33,499 nucleotides of DNA from Lachnospiraceae bacterium (GCA_910575155.1 CAJTDX010000034.1:1-33499); one strand, 5' to 3'; counted from the first letter of the stretch, positions 1 through 8,050 are shown. Numbers and translations: made by a program. Notes: a model not told the origin generated them from the sequence alone.

Positions 1-2
1 AT

Positions 3-83
3 TTTTTGACTGGTTTGTCAGGTGTTTTTGAGAAAAAAGTGGGTGATTTTTTGAGACAGAGGTCTGAAAGCCCCATGAAATAA
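3..83 (+). CDS. Possible C-terminal tail of an upstream gene cut by the window edge
   Basis: One reading frame is open from the first bases to a TAA at 81-83 and would encode about 26 residues ending in ESPMK. The other two forward frames close within about 30 bases. The tail lies about 50 bases before rsfS, a spacing that would fit the last gene of the same operon. There is no recognisable domain in so short a piece, and the open frame may be chance. I cannot name the protein. Confidence 0.25.
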   Translation, partial: FLTGLSGVFEKKVGDFLRQRSESPMK

Positions 84-131
84 GGGCTGAAGATTCCGAG
101 AAGTTATTGAATTAAAAAGGAGGAAACAGCG

Positions 132-482
132 ATGGAGCTTTCACGGGAAATGGCAAAAACTGCCTGCCATGCTTTACAGGAGAAAAAAGCAGAAGAAGTA
201 AGGGTAATTGAAATCAGCGAGATTTCCCCTTTGGCAGATTATTTTATTATAGCAACCGGAGGCAGTAGCAATCAGATTCAGGCCATGGTAGATGCAGTAG
301 ATGAAGAACTGGCAAAAAAAGGATATACGGCCAGACAAATAGAAGGAAACCGCAATTCTACCTGGATTCTTATGGATTACAAAGATATTATTGTTCATAT
401 TTTTTCAAAAGAAGACCGTCTGTTTTATGACCTGGAAAAAATCTGGACAGATGGGAAAAAAATAGCAGTAGAAGAATTATAA
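132..482 (+). CDS. rsfS: Ribosomal silencing factor RsfS (Iojap/YbeB family)
   Basis: A 116-residue protein of the usual RsfS length. The family binds ribosomal protein uL14 on the large subunit and blocks joining with the small subunit, lowering translation in starvation or stationary phase. The central stretch LADYFIIATGGSSNQIQAMV and the later WILMDYKDIIVHIF are the conserved Iojap-family core. The ATG at 132 follows a strong AAGGAGG site with 8-9 bases spacing. In Clostridia this gene usually ends a nadD-yqeK cluster; here its upstream neighbours lie outside the window. A perfect hairpin follows directly, so it is probably the last gene of its transcript. Identification is confident from sequence pattern. 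Confidence 0.95.
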   Translation: MELSREMAKTACHALQEKKAEEVRVIEISEISPLADYFIIATGGSSNQIQAMVDAVDEELAKKGYTARQIEGNRNSTWILMDYKDIIVHIFSKEDRLFYDLEKIWTDGKKIAVEEL

Positions 483-503
483 AAGTATAAAATATCAATT
501 TTT

Positions 504-540
504 AAGGCCCCAGGCAATAATTGCCTGGGGCTAATATTAT
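504..540 (+). terminator. Terminator after rsfS
   Basis: Perfect 11-bp inverted repeat, 507-517 against 521-531, with a three-base loop. The stem holds the run GCCCCAGG. The tract after it is only T/A rich (TAATATTATATTG), so termination may be leaky. Confidence 0.7.
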
Positions 541-580
541 ATTGTTTCCTGGCGTCGTATCGTCTGTCGAAGAACTATGT

Positions 581-623
581 ACATGAAAAAAAACTTTTAC
601 TGTTTTTATACATGTGATAGAAT
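581..623 (+). promoter_or_regulatory. Promoter with overlapping imperfect inverted repeat upstream of the chemotaxis receptor
   Basis: A candidate vegetative promoter reads TTTTAC at 595-600, 17 bases, TAGAAT at 618-623. An inverted repeat with 14-base arms matching at 12 of 14 positions (581-594 and 602-615) has the -35 box in its centre, which would suit a repressor or activator site. Seen directly; function is inferred. Confidence 0.45.
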
Positions 624-712
624 TTAAACATTAAAAGTACATAGAAGAAGTAATGAAAGAAGGGGAGGGCTATGATCTTCTTCTGCGTTACCAAAGAAAG
701 GGTGAAGAATTA

Positions 713-2506
713 ATGTTTGCAAATCTTAAGGTACGTACAAGACTGATTATTTTGACGGCAGTCGCAGCAATCTCCATGTGTATTCTCGGATTTATCAATA
801 TGGCGGGGATGGAAAAGGCTTATCAGCAGTCAATTACCACCATGAAAGAAGTTCTTTATGATGATTATGACGCACAGATTCAGGGACAGGTAGAAAATGT
901 TATGACTCTGCTGGAACGGATCTACGCGGAATATCAAGACGGGGCATATACAGAGGATGCGGCCCAAAAGCTGGCGGCAGATCTTGTGAGGGAACTTCGC
1001 TACGGTGAGAGCGGCTATTTTTGGATCGACACTTATGAGGGAGACAATGTAGTTCTTTTAGGGCAGGAGACGGAAGGCACAAACCGCCTGGAAGCGGAGG
1101 ACAGCCATGGATATCAGATGATAAAGGATATCATCAAAAACGGCCGCCAGCAAAACGGTGGTTTCACAGAGTATTATTATCCCAAGGAAGACAGTACCGA
1201 ACCTTATCCCAAACGCGCTTACAGCAAAGCCTTCGAACCCTGGCAATGGGTGGTAGGAACCGGAAATTACGTGGATGAACTGGAACTTCTGGCAGTGGAC
1301 AACAGCGCGCCTGTCAAAAAAATTTTCCAGGCGATCCGCGTTATTTCCATGGGATCTATCGCAACGGCGATATTGATTTTGATAGTAATCGCGCTGTTTA
1401 TTGTAAGCGATATTACAAAATCCTTAAGCGCGGCGGCTCAGCAGATGAACTGTATGGCAAAAGGTGATTATGCCAAAGATTTTATGAAGAAATTTACAGC
1501 GCGCAAGGACGATTTCGGCCATCTGTCCAGATGTATTGAAGATATGAAGTCTTCCATGGTAAAATTAATCAGCCAGGTACAAAAAGAATCCGAGACAATC
1601 AGTACTGCGGCAGGTTCCGTCAATGAATGTGTGGCAAAACTGAATGATGATATTGCCAGCGTATCTGCCGCTACACAGCAGTTGTCGGCAGGGATGCAGG
1701 AGACGTCAGCCACAACAACCATGGCGGATGAAGCGGCAGGAGAAATCCATACGGCGGTACTGCATATTACAAACCGTTCCCAGGATGGCGCCCGGGGAGC
1801 GGCTGAAATTAAAGGCAGAGCGGAACAGACGAATATAAGAATTAAAAGCGCGCAGGAAAAAGCGGCAGCATTGAAGAAGGAAATACAGCAGGATTTAGAG
1901 ACAGCGCTGGAAAATGCAAAAGTGATAGACCAGATTTATGAATTGTCAAGCGTTATTATGAATGTGGTTTCCCAGACAAACCTTTTATCACTTAATGCCT
2001 CCATTGAAGCGGCCAGAGCTGGTGAAGCGGGCAAAGGCTTTGCAGTGGTCGCCGGAGAGATCGGGGATCTTGCGGAACAGTCCAGACAGACAGTCATGAA
2101 GATACAGGAAGTAACGCAGGAAGTGACGCAGGCGGTGGAAAATCTTTCTTCCAATGCAAGGAAACTGCTGGATTTTGTTGTCACAGACGTAACATCAGAT
2201 TATGAAGGATTCTTAACGATTGGAGAGCAATATAATCAGGATGGCGCTTCTGTAGATGAATTGATGCGTGAGTTCAGCGCCATTGCGCAGGAATTGTTTA
2301 ACAATATGGAAGGTATTAAGAATTCCATGAGTGATATTTCCAAAGCGGCAGAAGAAGGAGCGGAAGGAACCACAGAAATTGCACAGCGGGCGTCTGTCAT
2401 TGCATGTGAATCGGCAGAAGTGTTAGAGCAGGTGATGAAAACCAAACAGAGCGCGGAGACGCTGCGCGCAGAAATCGGCAGATTTCATGTAAGCGATGAA
2501 GCATAA
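713..2506 (+). CDS. Methyl-accepting chemotaxis protein with single Cache sensor
   Basis: About 597 residues. In order: short cytoplasmic start, membrane segment about 11-30, extracytoplasmic single-Cache domain about 35-190 ([10 protein letters not shown] and [13 protein letters not shown] are typical), second membrane segment about 211-233, HAMP about 234-285, then a long helical signalling domain with the conserved tip [18 protein letters not shown]. The receptor would sense a small ligand outside and control the CheA kinase. I prefer ATG 713, preceded by AAGGGTGA, over the in-frame ATG at 653, which has a weaker site and would add 20 residues not expected before the first membrane segment. 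No che or flagellar gene lies nearby, so this is an orphan receptor. Its ligand cannot be read from sequence. Confidence 0.9.
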   Translation: MFANLKVRTRLIILTAVAAISMCILGFINMAGMEKAYQQSITTMKEVLYDDYDAQIQGQVENVMTLLERIYAEYQDGAYTEDAAQKLAADLVRELRYGESGYFWIDTYEGDNVVLLGQETEGTNRLEAEDSHGYQMIKDIIKNGRQQNGGFTEYYYPKEDSTEPYPKRAYSKAFEPWQWVVGTGNYVDELELLAVDNSAPVKKIFQAIRVISMGSIATAILILIVIALFIVSDITKSLSAAAQQMNCMAKGDYAKDFMKKFTARKDDFGHLSRCIEDMKSSMVKLISQVQKESETISTAAGSVNECVAKLNDDIASVSAATQQLSAGMQETSATTTMADEAAGEIHTAVLHITNRSQDGARGAAEIKGRAEQTNIRIKSAQEKAAALKKEIQQDLETALENAKVIDQIYELSSVIMNVVSQTNLLSLNASIEAARAGEAGKGFAVVAGEIGDLAEQSRQTVMKIQEVTQEVTQAVENLSSNARKLLDFVVTDVTSDYEGFLTIGEQYNQDGASVDELMREFSAIAQELFNNMEGIKNSMSDISKAAEEGAEGTTEIAQRASVIACESAEVLEQVMKTKQSAETLRAEIGRFHVSDEA

Positions 2507-2545
2507 GCGTTTTCTTTAACGGCTCAGGTCATAACGTTCATACAG

Positions 2546-2583
2546 AACTCTCAGTTTTTATTTGCGAAAAACTGAGAGTTTTT
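2546..2583 (+). terminator. Terminator after the chemotaxis receptor
   Basis: Perfect 14-bp inverted repeat, 2546-2559 and 2567-2580, with a 7-base loop and a T-run of five. It ends the receptor transcript cleanly. Confidence 0.85.
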
Positions 2584-2643
2584 GATCTTATAGAACGTAC
2601 ATGCTCTGATGATTCAGATAATTTTCTGCAAGTGCTGATTGTA

Positions 2644-2672
2644 TTGGAAAGTGGAAAATGTTATATTATAAA
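2644..2672 (+). promoter_or_regulatory. Candidate promoter for pssA-psd
   Basis: TTGGAA at 2644-2649, 17 bases, TATAAA at 2667-2672. It sits in the 336-base gap between the receptor and pssA. The gap otherwise holds the receptor terminator and a leader of roughly 160 bases in which I see no riboswitch or open frame. Confidence 0.45.
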
Positions 2673-2842
2673 CGTAAATCAATGAAATAGCCAATGTGTC
2701 AGAGGATGAGGGCTGTTCTTTTGATTGCCCGCGCTTACATAGATGGAAAACGATAAATCGTATGGCTCATTTTAAGGAAAGTTACGGTGTATTCTGGCAT
2801 ATAGTATGGCGTTTGAATTAATAAGATTAAGGGAGAAATGAG

Positions 2843-3484
2843 ATGAAGAAAATATTACTTGGATATTATGATTACACAGTAATACTTACTTATTGCGGAA
2901 TGCTGTTTGCTTTTTACGGGATCCTGCAGGTAACAGACGAAAATTATTTGCCTGCGGTATGCTGCCTGATGGCTGCGGGAATCTGCGATATGTTCGACGG
3001 GACAGTAGCTGCAACCAAAAGCCGTACAGACAGAGAACGGAAATTTGGCGTTCAAATAGATTCCCTGAGCGATCTGATCAGTTTTGGCGTACTGCCGGGA
3101 ATGTTTGTGTATATGATCTCCGGCAGAAATACATTCTCTGCTTCTGTGGCTTCTGTATTTATCCTTTGCGCCCTGATCCGTCTGGCGTATTTTAATGTTC
3201 TGGAAGAAGAGCGGCAGCAGCAGACGGACGAAAAAAGAAAAAGTTATTTAGGCGTACCGGTAACTACAATCGCTGTATTGCTGCCGGCGGTCTATCTTTT
3301 ATATGATTTTCAACTGTTGAGAAATATTATTTGTTTTCCGGTACTTCTGCTATGCATGGGAACGGGCTGTCTCTTACCGGTTGAGATCAAAAAGCCGGGA
3401 GCATTGGGAAAAACAGGCATTCTTCTTCTGGGATTTGTTGAAGTGCTGGGACTGTTGTATTTTATGGAAGGGAACAGACTATGA
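2843..3484 (+). CDS. pssA: CDP-diacylglycerol-serine O-phosphatidyltransferase
   Basis: A 213-residue multi-pass membrane enzyme that joins CDP-diacylglycerol and serine to give phosphatidylserine. The CDP-alcohol phosphotransferase motif is visible: D49, D52-G53, A56, G69, D73 and D77 (CDMFDGTVA then FGVQIDSLSD). The later RLAYFNV and YLGVPVTT are typical of the PssA branch. The residue after A56, normally Arg in this motif, is Ala here, and the following loop looks about one residue short. The ATG follows AAGGGAGAA. Its stop overlaps the start of psd by four bases (ATGA), so the two are translationally coupled and form the two steps to phosphatidylethanolamine. Confidence 0.9.
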   Translation: MKKILLGYYDYTVILTYCGMLFAFYGILQVTDENYLPAVCCLMAAGICDMFDGTVAATKSRTDRERKFGVQIDSLSDLISFGVLPGMFVYMISGRNTFSASVASVFILCALIRLAYFNVLEEERQQQTDEKRKSYLGVPVTTIAVLLPAVYLLYDFQLLRNIICFPVLLLCMGTGCLLPVEIKKPGALGKTGILLLGFVEVLGLLYFMEGNRL

Positions 3485-4314
3485 GAGAATCATTATCACT
3501 GCGTTTTTTATATAAAACCGCGCCGGGAAGAATCGTTTTAAAAGCGCTGGTTTGTCCGTACATATCTGTAATTGCCGGAAGGTACCTTTCCTCTGGCATG
3601 TCAAAATGGCTGGTGCCGTATTACATACGAAAACATAAAATCAGTTTGAACGGCATACAGATTCCGCGAAACGGATTTTCCTCTTTTAATGAATTTTTTA
3701 CCAGGAAGAACATGCAGGAGCTGCGTCTTACAGCGCATGAACATCTGATCAGTCCCTGCGATGGGTTTCTGACCTGTATAAATATAAAGAAAAATCTGAT
3801 GTTCAGCGTAAAGCACAGCCAATTTTCTCTCGAAGATTTGCTGAAAGACAGACGGCTGGCATCAAAATTTTACAATGGAACCGCGCTTATATTCCGCCTG
3901 ACGCCTGCAAACTATCACAGATATTGTCACGCGGCGGACGGCCGTGTGCTTCATTCCAGGAATATTCCAGGAAAACTGCACTGCGTGCGCCCGATTGCGT
4001 TAAGAGAACGTCCGGTATTTGTGCAAAACAGCCGGGAATACCAGATTGTCCGTACAGACCAATTTGGAGCAATGGTTCAGATGGAAGTAGGCGCTTTACT
4101 GGTCGGAAAAATTCATAATCACCTGCAAGAATCAGAAACCAGTCAGGTACGGGCTGGCAGTGAAAAAGGGTATTTTGAATTTGGAGGCTCTACCATTATT
4201 CTGTTGTTTACGAAAGACGCCGTATGTATGCGTAAGGACCTGTTTCAAAATAAAAACAGCGACGGGGAAGCAGCGGTTCAAATCGGGCAAGTATTAACGC
4301 AGCGCTTAACATAA
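3481..4314 (+). CDS. psd: Phosphatidylserine decarboxylase proenzyme
   Basis: A 277-residue membrane-associated enzyme that converts phosphatidylserine to phosphatidylethanolamine. It cleaves itself to create a pyruvoyl group; the cleavage site is GGST at 235-238, with S237 the expected pyruvoyl precursor, in the run GYFEFGGSTIILLF. Other expected residues are D94 (SPCDG) and the histidines in NYHRYCH (146 and 150), so the autocatalytic triad is intact. Length is close to the usual 280-300. The ATG overlaps the pssA stop. Psd and the minus-strand MATE gene converge with 86 bases between their ends; a nested imperfect inverted repeat lies there but it has no T-run. Confidence 0.95.
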   Translation: MRESLSLRFLYKTAPGRIVLKALVCPYISVIAGRYLSSGMSKWLVPYYIRKHKISLNGIQIPRNGFSSFNEFFTRKNMQELRLTAHEHLISPCDGFLTCINIKKNLMFSVKHSQFSLEDLLKDRRLASKFYNGTALIFRLTPANYHRYCHAADGRVLHSRNIPGKLHCVRPIALRERPVFVQNSREYQIVRTDQFGAMVQMEVGALLVGKIHNHLQESETSQVRAGSEKGYFEFGGSTIILLFTKDAVCMRKDLFQNKNSDGEAAVQIGQVLTQRLT

Positions 4315-4400
4315 CGCAGAGTTTTCTGTACTGCGCCGCGTCAATAACGATACAGAATGCCGCCCTCTGTGCGTCAGCAGACGCCATTGCGGGGCAGGGA

Positions 4401-5726
4401 TTAATGCATTTCTTTGCGGTAAATAAGCGCGGCAAAACCTGCTGTTATAAATTCAGTGACGCAGAAAGCGCACCAGATCCCGTTTGCACCCCAGAATCTG
4501 CTGAATATGTATGCTGCCGGTATAATGACAGCAACGTACCTTAAAAATGAGAGGAACAGGGACTGGACGCCTTTCCCCAATCCTTCCAGCGCTCCGCAGC
4601 AGGTGATGGAAACGGCAGATATTATAAATCCCAGACTGATAAAGTGCAGTGCAGATACTCCGATTTCTATGGTCTGTGCATTATTTGTAAATAATCCGAT
4701 TAAATGTTCTGGTATGATCCAGGATACGATCATTCCCATCATCATAATTCCCATATTGATCGTCAGCGATGTTCTGTAAATTTTTTTCACGCGTTCATAT
4801 TCCCCGGCTCCGAAATTATATCCCATCAAAGGTCTGATTCCCTGGATAATTCCATTTGCCGTCAGGTATATAAAAGTCTGAAGTTTATAATAGACCCCGA
4901 GCACAAGCACATATTTTTCAGAAAATTCTGCCAGCATTCTGTTTAATACAGAAATCAGTAGTGAGGGCAGCGCCAGATTCAGTGTGGCTGAGACGCCGAT
5001 CGCATAAATCTTTTTAATGACTATCGTGTCAAAACACAGATGCTTTTTGCTTATTTTTACTGAATTAGGACGGCAAAAGTAAAAAAGCAGATATACCAGC
5101 AGCGTGAGACACTGTCCGATGCCTGTGGCGTAAGCCGCTCCTGCAATGCCCATGGCAGGAAGAACGCCAATTCCAAAAATCATGAGAGGGTCCAAAATAA
5201 TATTGGCAACACAGCCGCAGATCATGCTGAACATGGAAATTTTCATTTTTCCCGTGGACTGAAATATTTTTTCAAAAGCCAATCCCAGATTGATGACAGG
5301 AGAAAATAAAAATGCCCGAAAAGCGTAGGTCAGCGCCAAATCGGTAATCTGCGGATCGGAAGAAAAATTCTTCAAAAACAAGGGCATTCCAATCATGCAG
5401 ATTACCGCCAGCAGGATTCCATGTACCACACTCAGCAAAGTTCCGATAGTAGCGGCTTTATCTGCCTGATTCTGCTCCCTGGCCCCCAGATAGAATGCAA
5501 TTACCGCGTTCAGTCCAACGCCAAAACCTATGGCAATGGCATTGATCAGATTCTGTACGGGATAAACAAGTGCAAGCGCAGTCATGGCGTCCTCACTTAC
5601 TTTGGCTATAAAATAGCTGTCGATAATGTTATACAGTGCGTTTACCGCCATGGAAATTACCATGGGAAGCGACATGGCCAATACCAGCGGCAGGATTTTT
5701 TTCTCCTTCATAAAGGTTTGTTCCAT
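4401..5726 (-). CDS. MATE-family multidrug/Na+ antiporter
   Basis: A 441-residue, about 12-helix membrane transporter of the MATE family (two MatE repeats). The first repeat begins PMVISMAVNALYNIIDSYFI and the second includes GVSATLNLALPSLLISVLNR and GIIQGIRPLMGYNFGA, both typical. It would export drugs or toxic metabolites using a Na+ or H+ gradient. The start at 5726 is fixed by AAGGAGG eight bases upstream; the frame stays open for another 24 codons but that part overlaps a leader hairpin. It has its own promoter and a hairpin with T-run in the leader. The substrate cannot be told. It is divergent from the Septu-type pair. Confidence 0.92.
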   Translation of the reverse strand: MEQTFMKEKKILPLVLAMSLPMVISMAVNALYNIIDSYFIAKVSEDAMTALALVYPVQNLINAIAIGFGVGLNAVIAFYLGAREQNQADKAATIGTLLSVVHGILLAVICMIGMPLFLKNFSSDPQITDLALTYAFRAFLFSPVINLGLAFEKIFQSTGKMKISMFSMICGCVANIILDPLMIFGIGVLPAMGIAGAAYATGIGQCLTLLVYLLFYFCRPNSVKISKKHLCFDTIVIKKIYAIGVSATLNLALPSLLISVLNRMLAEFSEKYVLVLGVYYKLQTFIYLTANGIIQGIRPLMGYNFGAGEYERVKKIYRTSLTINMGIMMMGMIVSWIIPEHLIGLFTNNAQTIEIGVSALHFISLGFIISAVSITCCGALEGLGKGVQSLFLSFLRYVAVIIPAAYIFSRFWGANGIWCAFCVTEFITAGFAALIYRKEMH

Positions 5727-5781
5727 AAAGAGTTCCTCCTTAACTTTATTGAGCGGATCCTGTGCATATTGACGACAAAAA

Positions 5782-5814
5782 CGCCACATAATTACCAAAG
5801 GTAATTATGTGGCG
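5782..5814 (-). terminator. Perfect palindrome with T-run in the MATE leader: attenuator or operator
   Basis: Arms of 15 bases (5782-5796 and 5800-5814) match perfectly around a 3-base loop. Read on the minus strand, the direction of the MATE gene, the hairpin is followed at once by TTTTT, giving a complete intrinsic terminator about 45 bases after the predicted transcription start and 55 bases before the MATE start codon. On the plus strand it is followed by A's, so it is not a terminator there. The core ATAATTACC-AAA-GGTAATTAT could also be a dimeric repressor site. Confidence 0.7.
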
Positions 5815-5864
5815 AAAAAAGAATCCTCTTGAAAAATCCACTCCTGAACAGGTTTTATGCAATA

Positions 5865-5893
5865 TTTATATCATACTTTTTTTATAAAATCAA
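5865..5893 (-). promoter_or_regulatory. Promoter of the MATE gene
   Basis: On the minus strand TTGATT (5893-5888), 17 bases, TATAAA (5870-5865). This predicts a start near 5858 and a leader of about 130 bases that contains the palindrome at 5782-5814. Confidence 0.6.
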
Positions 5894-5936
5894 CATAATA
5901 TTGCAAAAAGAACTTATGTGATTCTTAAATCGCTTA

Positions 5937-5945
5937 TGTTATAAT
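5937..5945 (+). promoter_or_regulatory. Extended -10 promoter of the ptuA-ptuB pair
   Basis: A perfect TATAAT (5940-5945) preceded by TGT gives an extended -10 element; no good -35 box is seen at 17-18 bases. Two copies of CTTATGT (5913-5919 and 5933-5939), 20 bases apart, lie just upstream and over the -10 edge. Confidence 0.55.
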
Positions 5946-5982
5946 GTCGTATAACAAAGAGACGCTAAATTGGAGGTTAAAA

Positions 5983-7239
5983 ATGGAACAATTATTTATA
6001 ACAAACTTAACAATCAATAAAGTCCGGCATTTAAAAGATCTTACCATTCCCTTATCTGAAAAAAAGATGAAGGCTTTAATTCTGACAGGAAAAAATGGGA
6101 GTGGAAAAACAAGCGTGACAGACGCTCTGGCAAGTTATTTAGAACATGTATTTACCGATAAAAATTTTGAGTTTTGGAAAAAAAATCTTCATAACATAAA
6201 AAAAAAGAGAGAAGAAGCTGTTCAAAAAGGAGCGGACGAGACACAGCTTTTGCAATTGGATATGGATTTATCGAAATGTGAAATGAGGTTTCATGAGAGC
6301 AGAAACGGAATGGAACTGCAGTTTAACATAGAAACTGACAGTATTTTTTTGCAAAATGAAAAACACCATTATATATTAGCGTACTACAGAGCGGACAGAA
6401 CATTTCAGGCAGCTTTGCCTCAACATGTAGAAAAGGTGCCGTTCAAAGACAGCTATGGCATAAAAGAATTTCCCAGGTATGAATTTGTAAAATATTTACT
6501 GGATTTAAAAATGACAGAAGCGTTGGCAAGGAACAATCGGAAAACAGAAAAAGCGGATGAAATTCAGGAGTGGTTTGAACGCCTTGAACAGCTTTTACAA
6601 CAAATCTTTGACGATGAATCTGTTCAACTTGAATTTGATGAGGAAACCTTTAATTTCTATATATTGCAAAAGGGAAAAGAAATTTTTGATTTTAATACAT
6701 TGTCCAGCGGCTATCAGGCTGTATTAGATATCGTATTAGATTTAATTATGCGTATGCAGAAACAAACGCAGCGCAAATTTGATTTTAAAGTTCCGGGCAT
6801 TGTGCTGATTGATGAGATTGAGACACACCTTCATTTGCAACTGCAGAAGAATATAATGCCATTGCTGACAACCGTGTTTCCTAATATACAGTTTATCGTG
6901 ACTTCTCATTCCCCGTTTATTTTGAATAGTTTAGAAAATGCAGTCATATATGACTTGGAACATAAGACTCTGGTTGAAAATGGTTTGCATAATGTGCCGT
7001 ATGAGGGTATCGTAGAAGGATACTTCCGCGTGGACAAAATGTCTGATATTTTAAAAAGAAAATTTGAGAAATACGAAAGTCTTGTAAAAAAGAAATATCT
7101 GTCAGATGATGAAATAAGTGAAATTGCAAAATTGGAGCTGTATTTGGATGAAATTCCAGATTATCTTGCAATTGGAACTACAGCAGCATATCAGAAGCTG
7201 AAACTGGAATTTTTAAATCGGGAGGATATAGATGGTTAA
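5983..7239 (+). CDS. ptuA: Septu-type defence ATPase (PtuA-like, AAA/ABC-type)
   Basis: A 418-residue soluble ATPase. Walker A is GKNGSGKT at 36-43, an ABC-like signature LSSGYQ at 240-245, Walker B IVLIDEIE at 273-280, and the switch TSHSPF at 307-312. The insert between Walker A and signature is long and helical. In known Septu systems PtuA binds the HNH nuclease PtuB and nucleotide state controls nuclease activity against phage. The ATG at 5983 has GGAGG six bases upstream; an in-frame ATG at 5944 overlaps the -10 box and is rejected. The coding sequence is visibly richer in A runs than the flanking genes, suggesting horizontal gain. It could be another OLD/AAA ATPase, but the adjacent HNH gene supports Septu. 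Confidence 0.8.
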   Translation: MEQLFITNLTINKVRHLKDLTIPLSEKKMKALILTGKNGSGKTSVTDALASYLEHVFTDKNFEFWKKNLHNIKKKREEAVQKGADETQLLQLDMDLSKCEMRFHESRNGMELQFNIETDSIFLQNEKHHYILAYYRADRTFQAALPQHVEKVPFKDSYGIKEFPRYEFVKYLLDLKMTEALARNNRKTEKADEIQEWFERLEQLLQQIFDDESVQLEFDEETFNFYILQKGKEIFDFNTLSSGYQAVLDIVLDLIMRMQKQTQRKFDFKVPGIVLIDEIETHLHLQLQKNIMPLLTTVFPNIQFIVTSHSPFILNSLENAVIYDLEHKTLVENGLHNVPYEGIVEGYFRVDKMSDILKRKFEKYESLVKKKYLSDDEISEIAKLELYLDEIPDYLAIGTTAAYQKLKLEFLNREDIDG

Positions 7240-7915
7240 AATAAAACGATCTTTTCCAGCGCCGGAATCATTAAAAGAAGAAGCCAAAAAAGCAAATGGG
7301 AAATATGATAAGCAAGACGTGATATTGCGGTTAAAAGAAGATTTTCATAACAAATGTTATATTTGTGAGATGACGGAACTGCAGGATCCAAATGTGGAAC
7401 ATTTATATCCACATAAAAATGGAAAGTATATGGAGAGAAAATTCGATTGGGAAAATCTTTTTTGGTCATGCGGGCATTGTAATCGTATTAAGAATAATAG
7501 TAAATATGATGAGGGAATTTTAGACTGCTGTAAGCAGGATCCAGAAGAATGCTTACGATTTGATCTTAACGATGACAGCGTCATAATAAAAGTAGCAGAT
7601 AACAATGATTTGATACAAAAAAGGACGGCAGAACTTATAATAGAAGCCTTTACTCTGAATAATACAGGCATGAGAACTTATACCAGTGCGCAGCGTTGGA
7701 AATTGCTGCAAGAGGAAATGAATGTGTTATACAAACAACTTGAAAAAATACATAATAATCCGGATTCACGTATGGCGCTACGAACCATACGCAGTTTATT
7801 AAGACGAGAGTCGGCATTTGCAGCATTTAAAAGATCTTATGTACGTGAACATGCAGCAGAATATCCACAATTGCAGAAATATGTGAAGTTGGACACATCT
7901 GTTTCCAATATTTAA
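7232..7915 (+). CDS. ptuB: HNH endonuclease (PtuB-like)
   Basis: A 227-residue protein with an HNH nuclease core in its first hundred residues: C42-x2-C45, E56-H57 (VEHLYPH), N75 (DWENL), C80-x2-C83, then N84-x2-K87. The four cysteines probably hold a structural zinc and H57 is the expected general base. The C-terminal half is helical and may contact the ATPase. The ATG overlaps the end of ptuA by eight bases and has GGGAGG upstream, so the two are co-translated. This arrangement, ATPase then HNH with overlap, is that of Septu; retron-linked versions also carry a reverse transcriptase, which is absent here. Confidence 0.8.
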   Translation: MVKIKRSFPAPESLKEEAKKANGKYDKQDVILRLKEDFHNKCYICEMTELQDPNVEHLYPHKNGKYMERKFDWENLFWSCGHCNRIKNNSKYDEGILDCCKQDPEECLRFDLNDDSVIIKVADNNDLIQKRTAELIIEAFTLNNTGMRTYTSAQRWKLLQEEMNVLYKQLEKIHNNPDSRMALRTIRSLLRRESAFAAFKRSYVREHAAEYPQLQKYVKLDTSVSNI

Positions 7916-7964
7916 TAAATAACAGCTCAGACGATCTTTCTGGTGGTCCGAGTTGTTATTTATT
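7914..7964 (+). terminator. Hairpin at the end of ptuB
   Basis: A 15-bp inverted repeat with one G-T pair, 7914-7928 and 7950-7964, begins inside the ptuB stop codon. The outer part of the stem is A/T only and the following tract has few T's. It probably insulates the defence pair from the next operon. Confidence 0.5.
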
Positions 7965-8016
7965 CTGCGTGAAAGCATCAGGATCTTATGATTCGCTGCA
8001 CGGGAAAACACAATTT

Positions 8017-8050
8017 TTTTGTGGAACAACGGCATATTTTGTGGTAAAAT
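8017..8050 (+). promoter_or_regulatory. Candidate promoter region of the paaK-ior operon
   Basis: An extended -10 element TGGTAAAAT lies at 8042-8050. The eight bases TTTTGTGG occur twice, at 8017-8024 and 8037-8044, 20 bases apart, and CACAA (8009-8013) mirrors TTGTG (8019-8023). No consensus -35 is present, which suggests activator control. Inference only. Confidence 0.4.

Noticed and set aside
653-712. Upstream in-frame start for the chemotaxis receptor
   Set aside because: ATG 713 has a better ribosome site and places the membrane segment at the expected distance from the N-terminus.
4314-4374. Nested inverted repeat between psd and the MATE gene as a terminator
   Set aside because: Stems are short and bulged and neither strand shows a T-run.
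5727-5798. Longer MATE protein starting upstream
   Set aside because: It would begin inside the hairpin and lacks a ribosome site; AAGGAGG fixes the start at 5726.
5746-5841. 31-codon leader peptide from GTG on the minus strand
   Set aside because: The only ribosome-site-like bases touch the GTG, leaving no spacing; kept only as a possibility within the attenuation finding.
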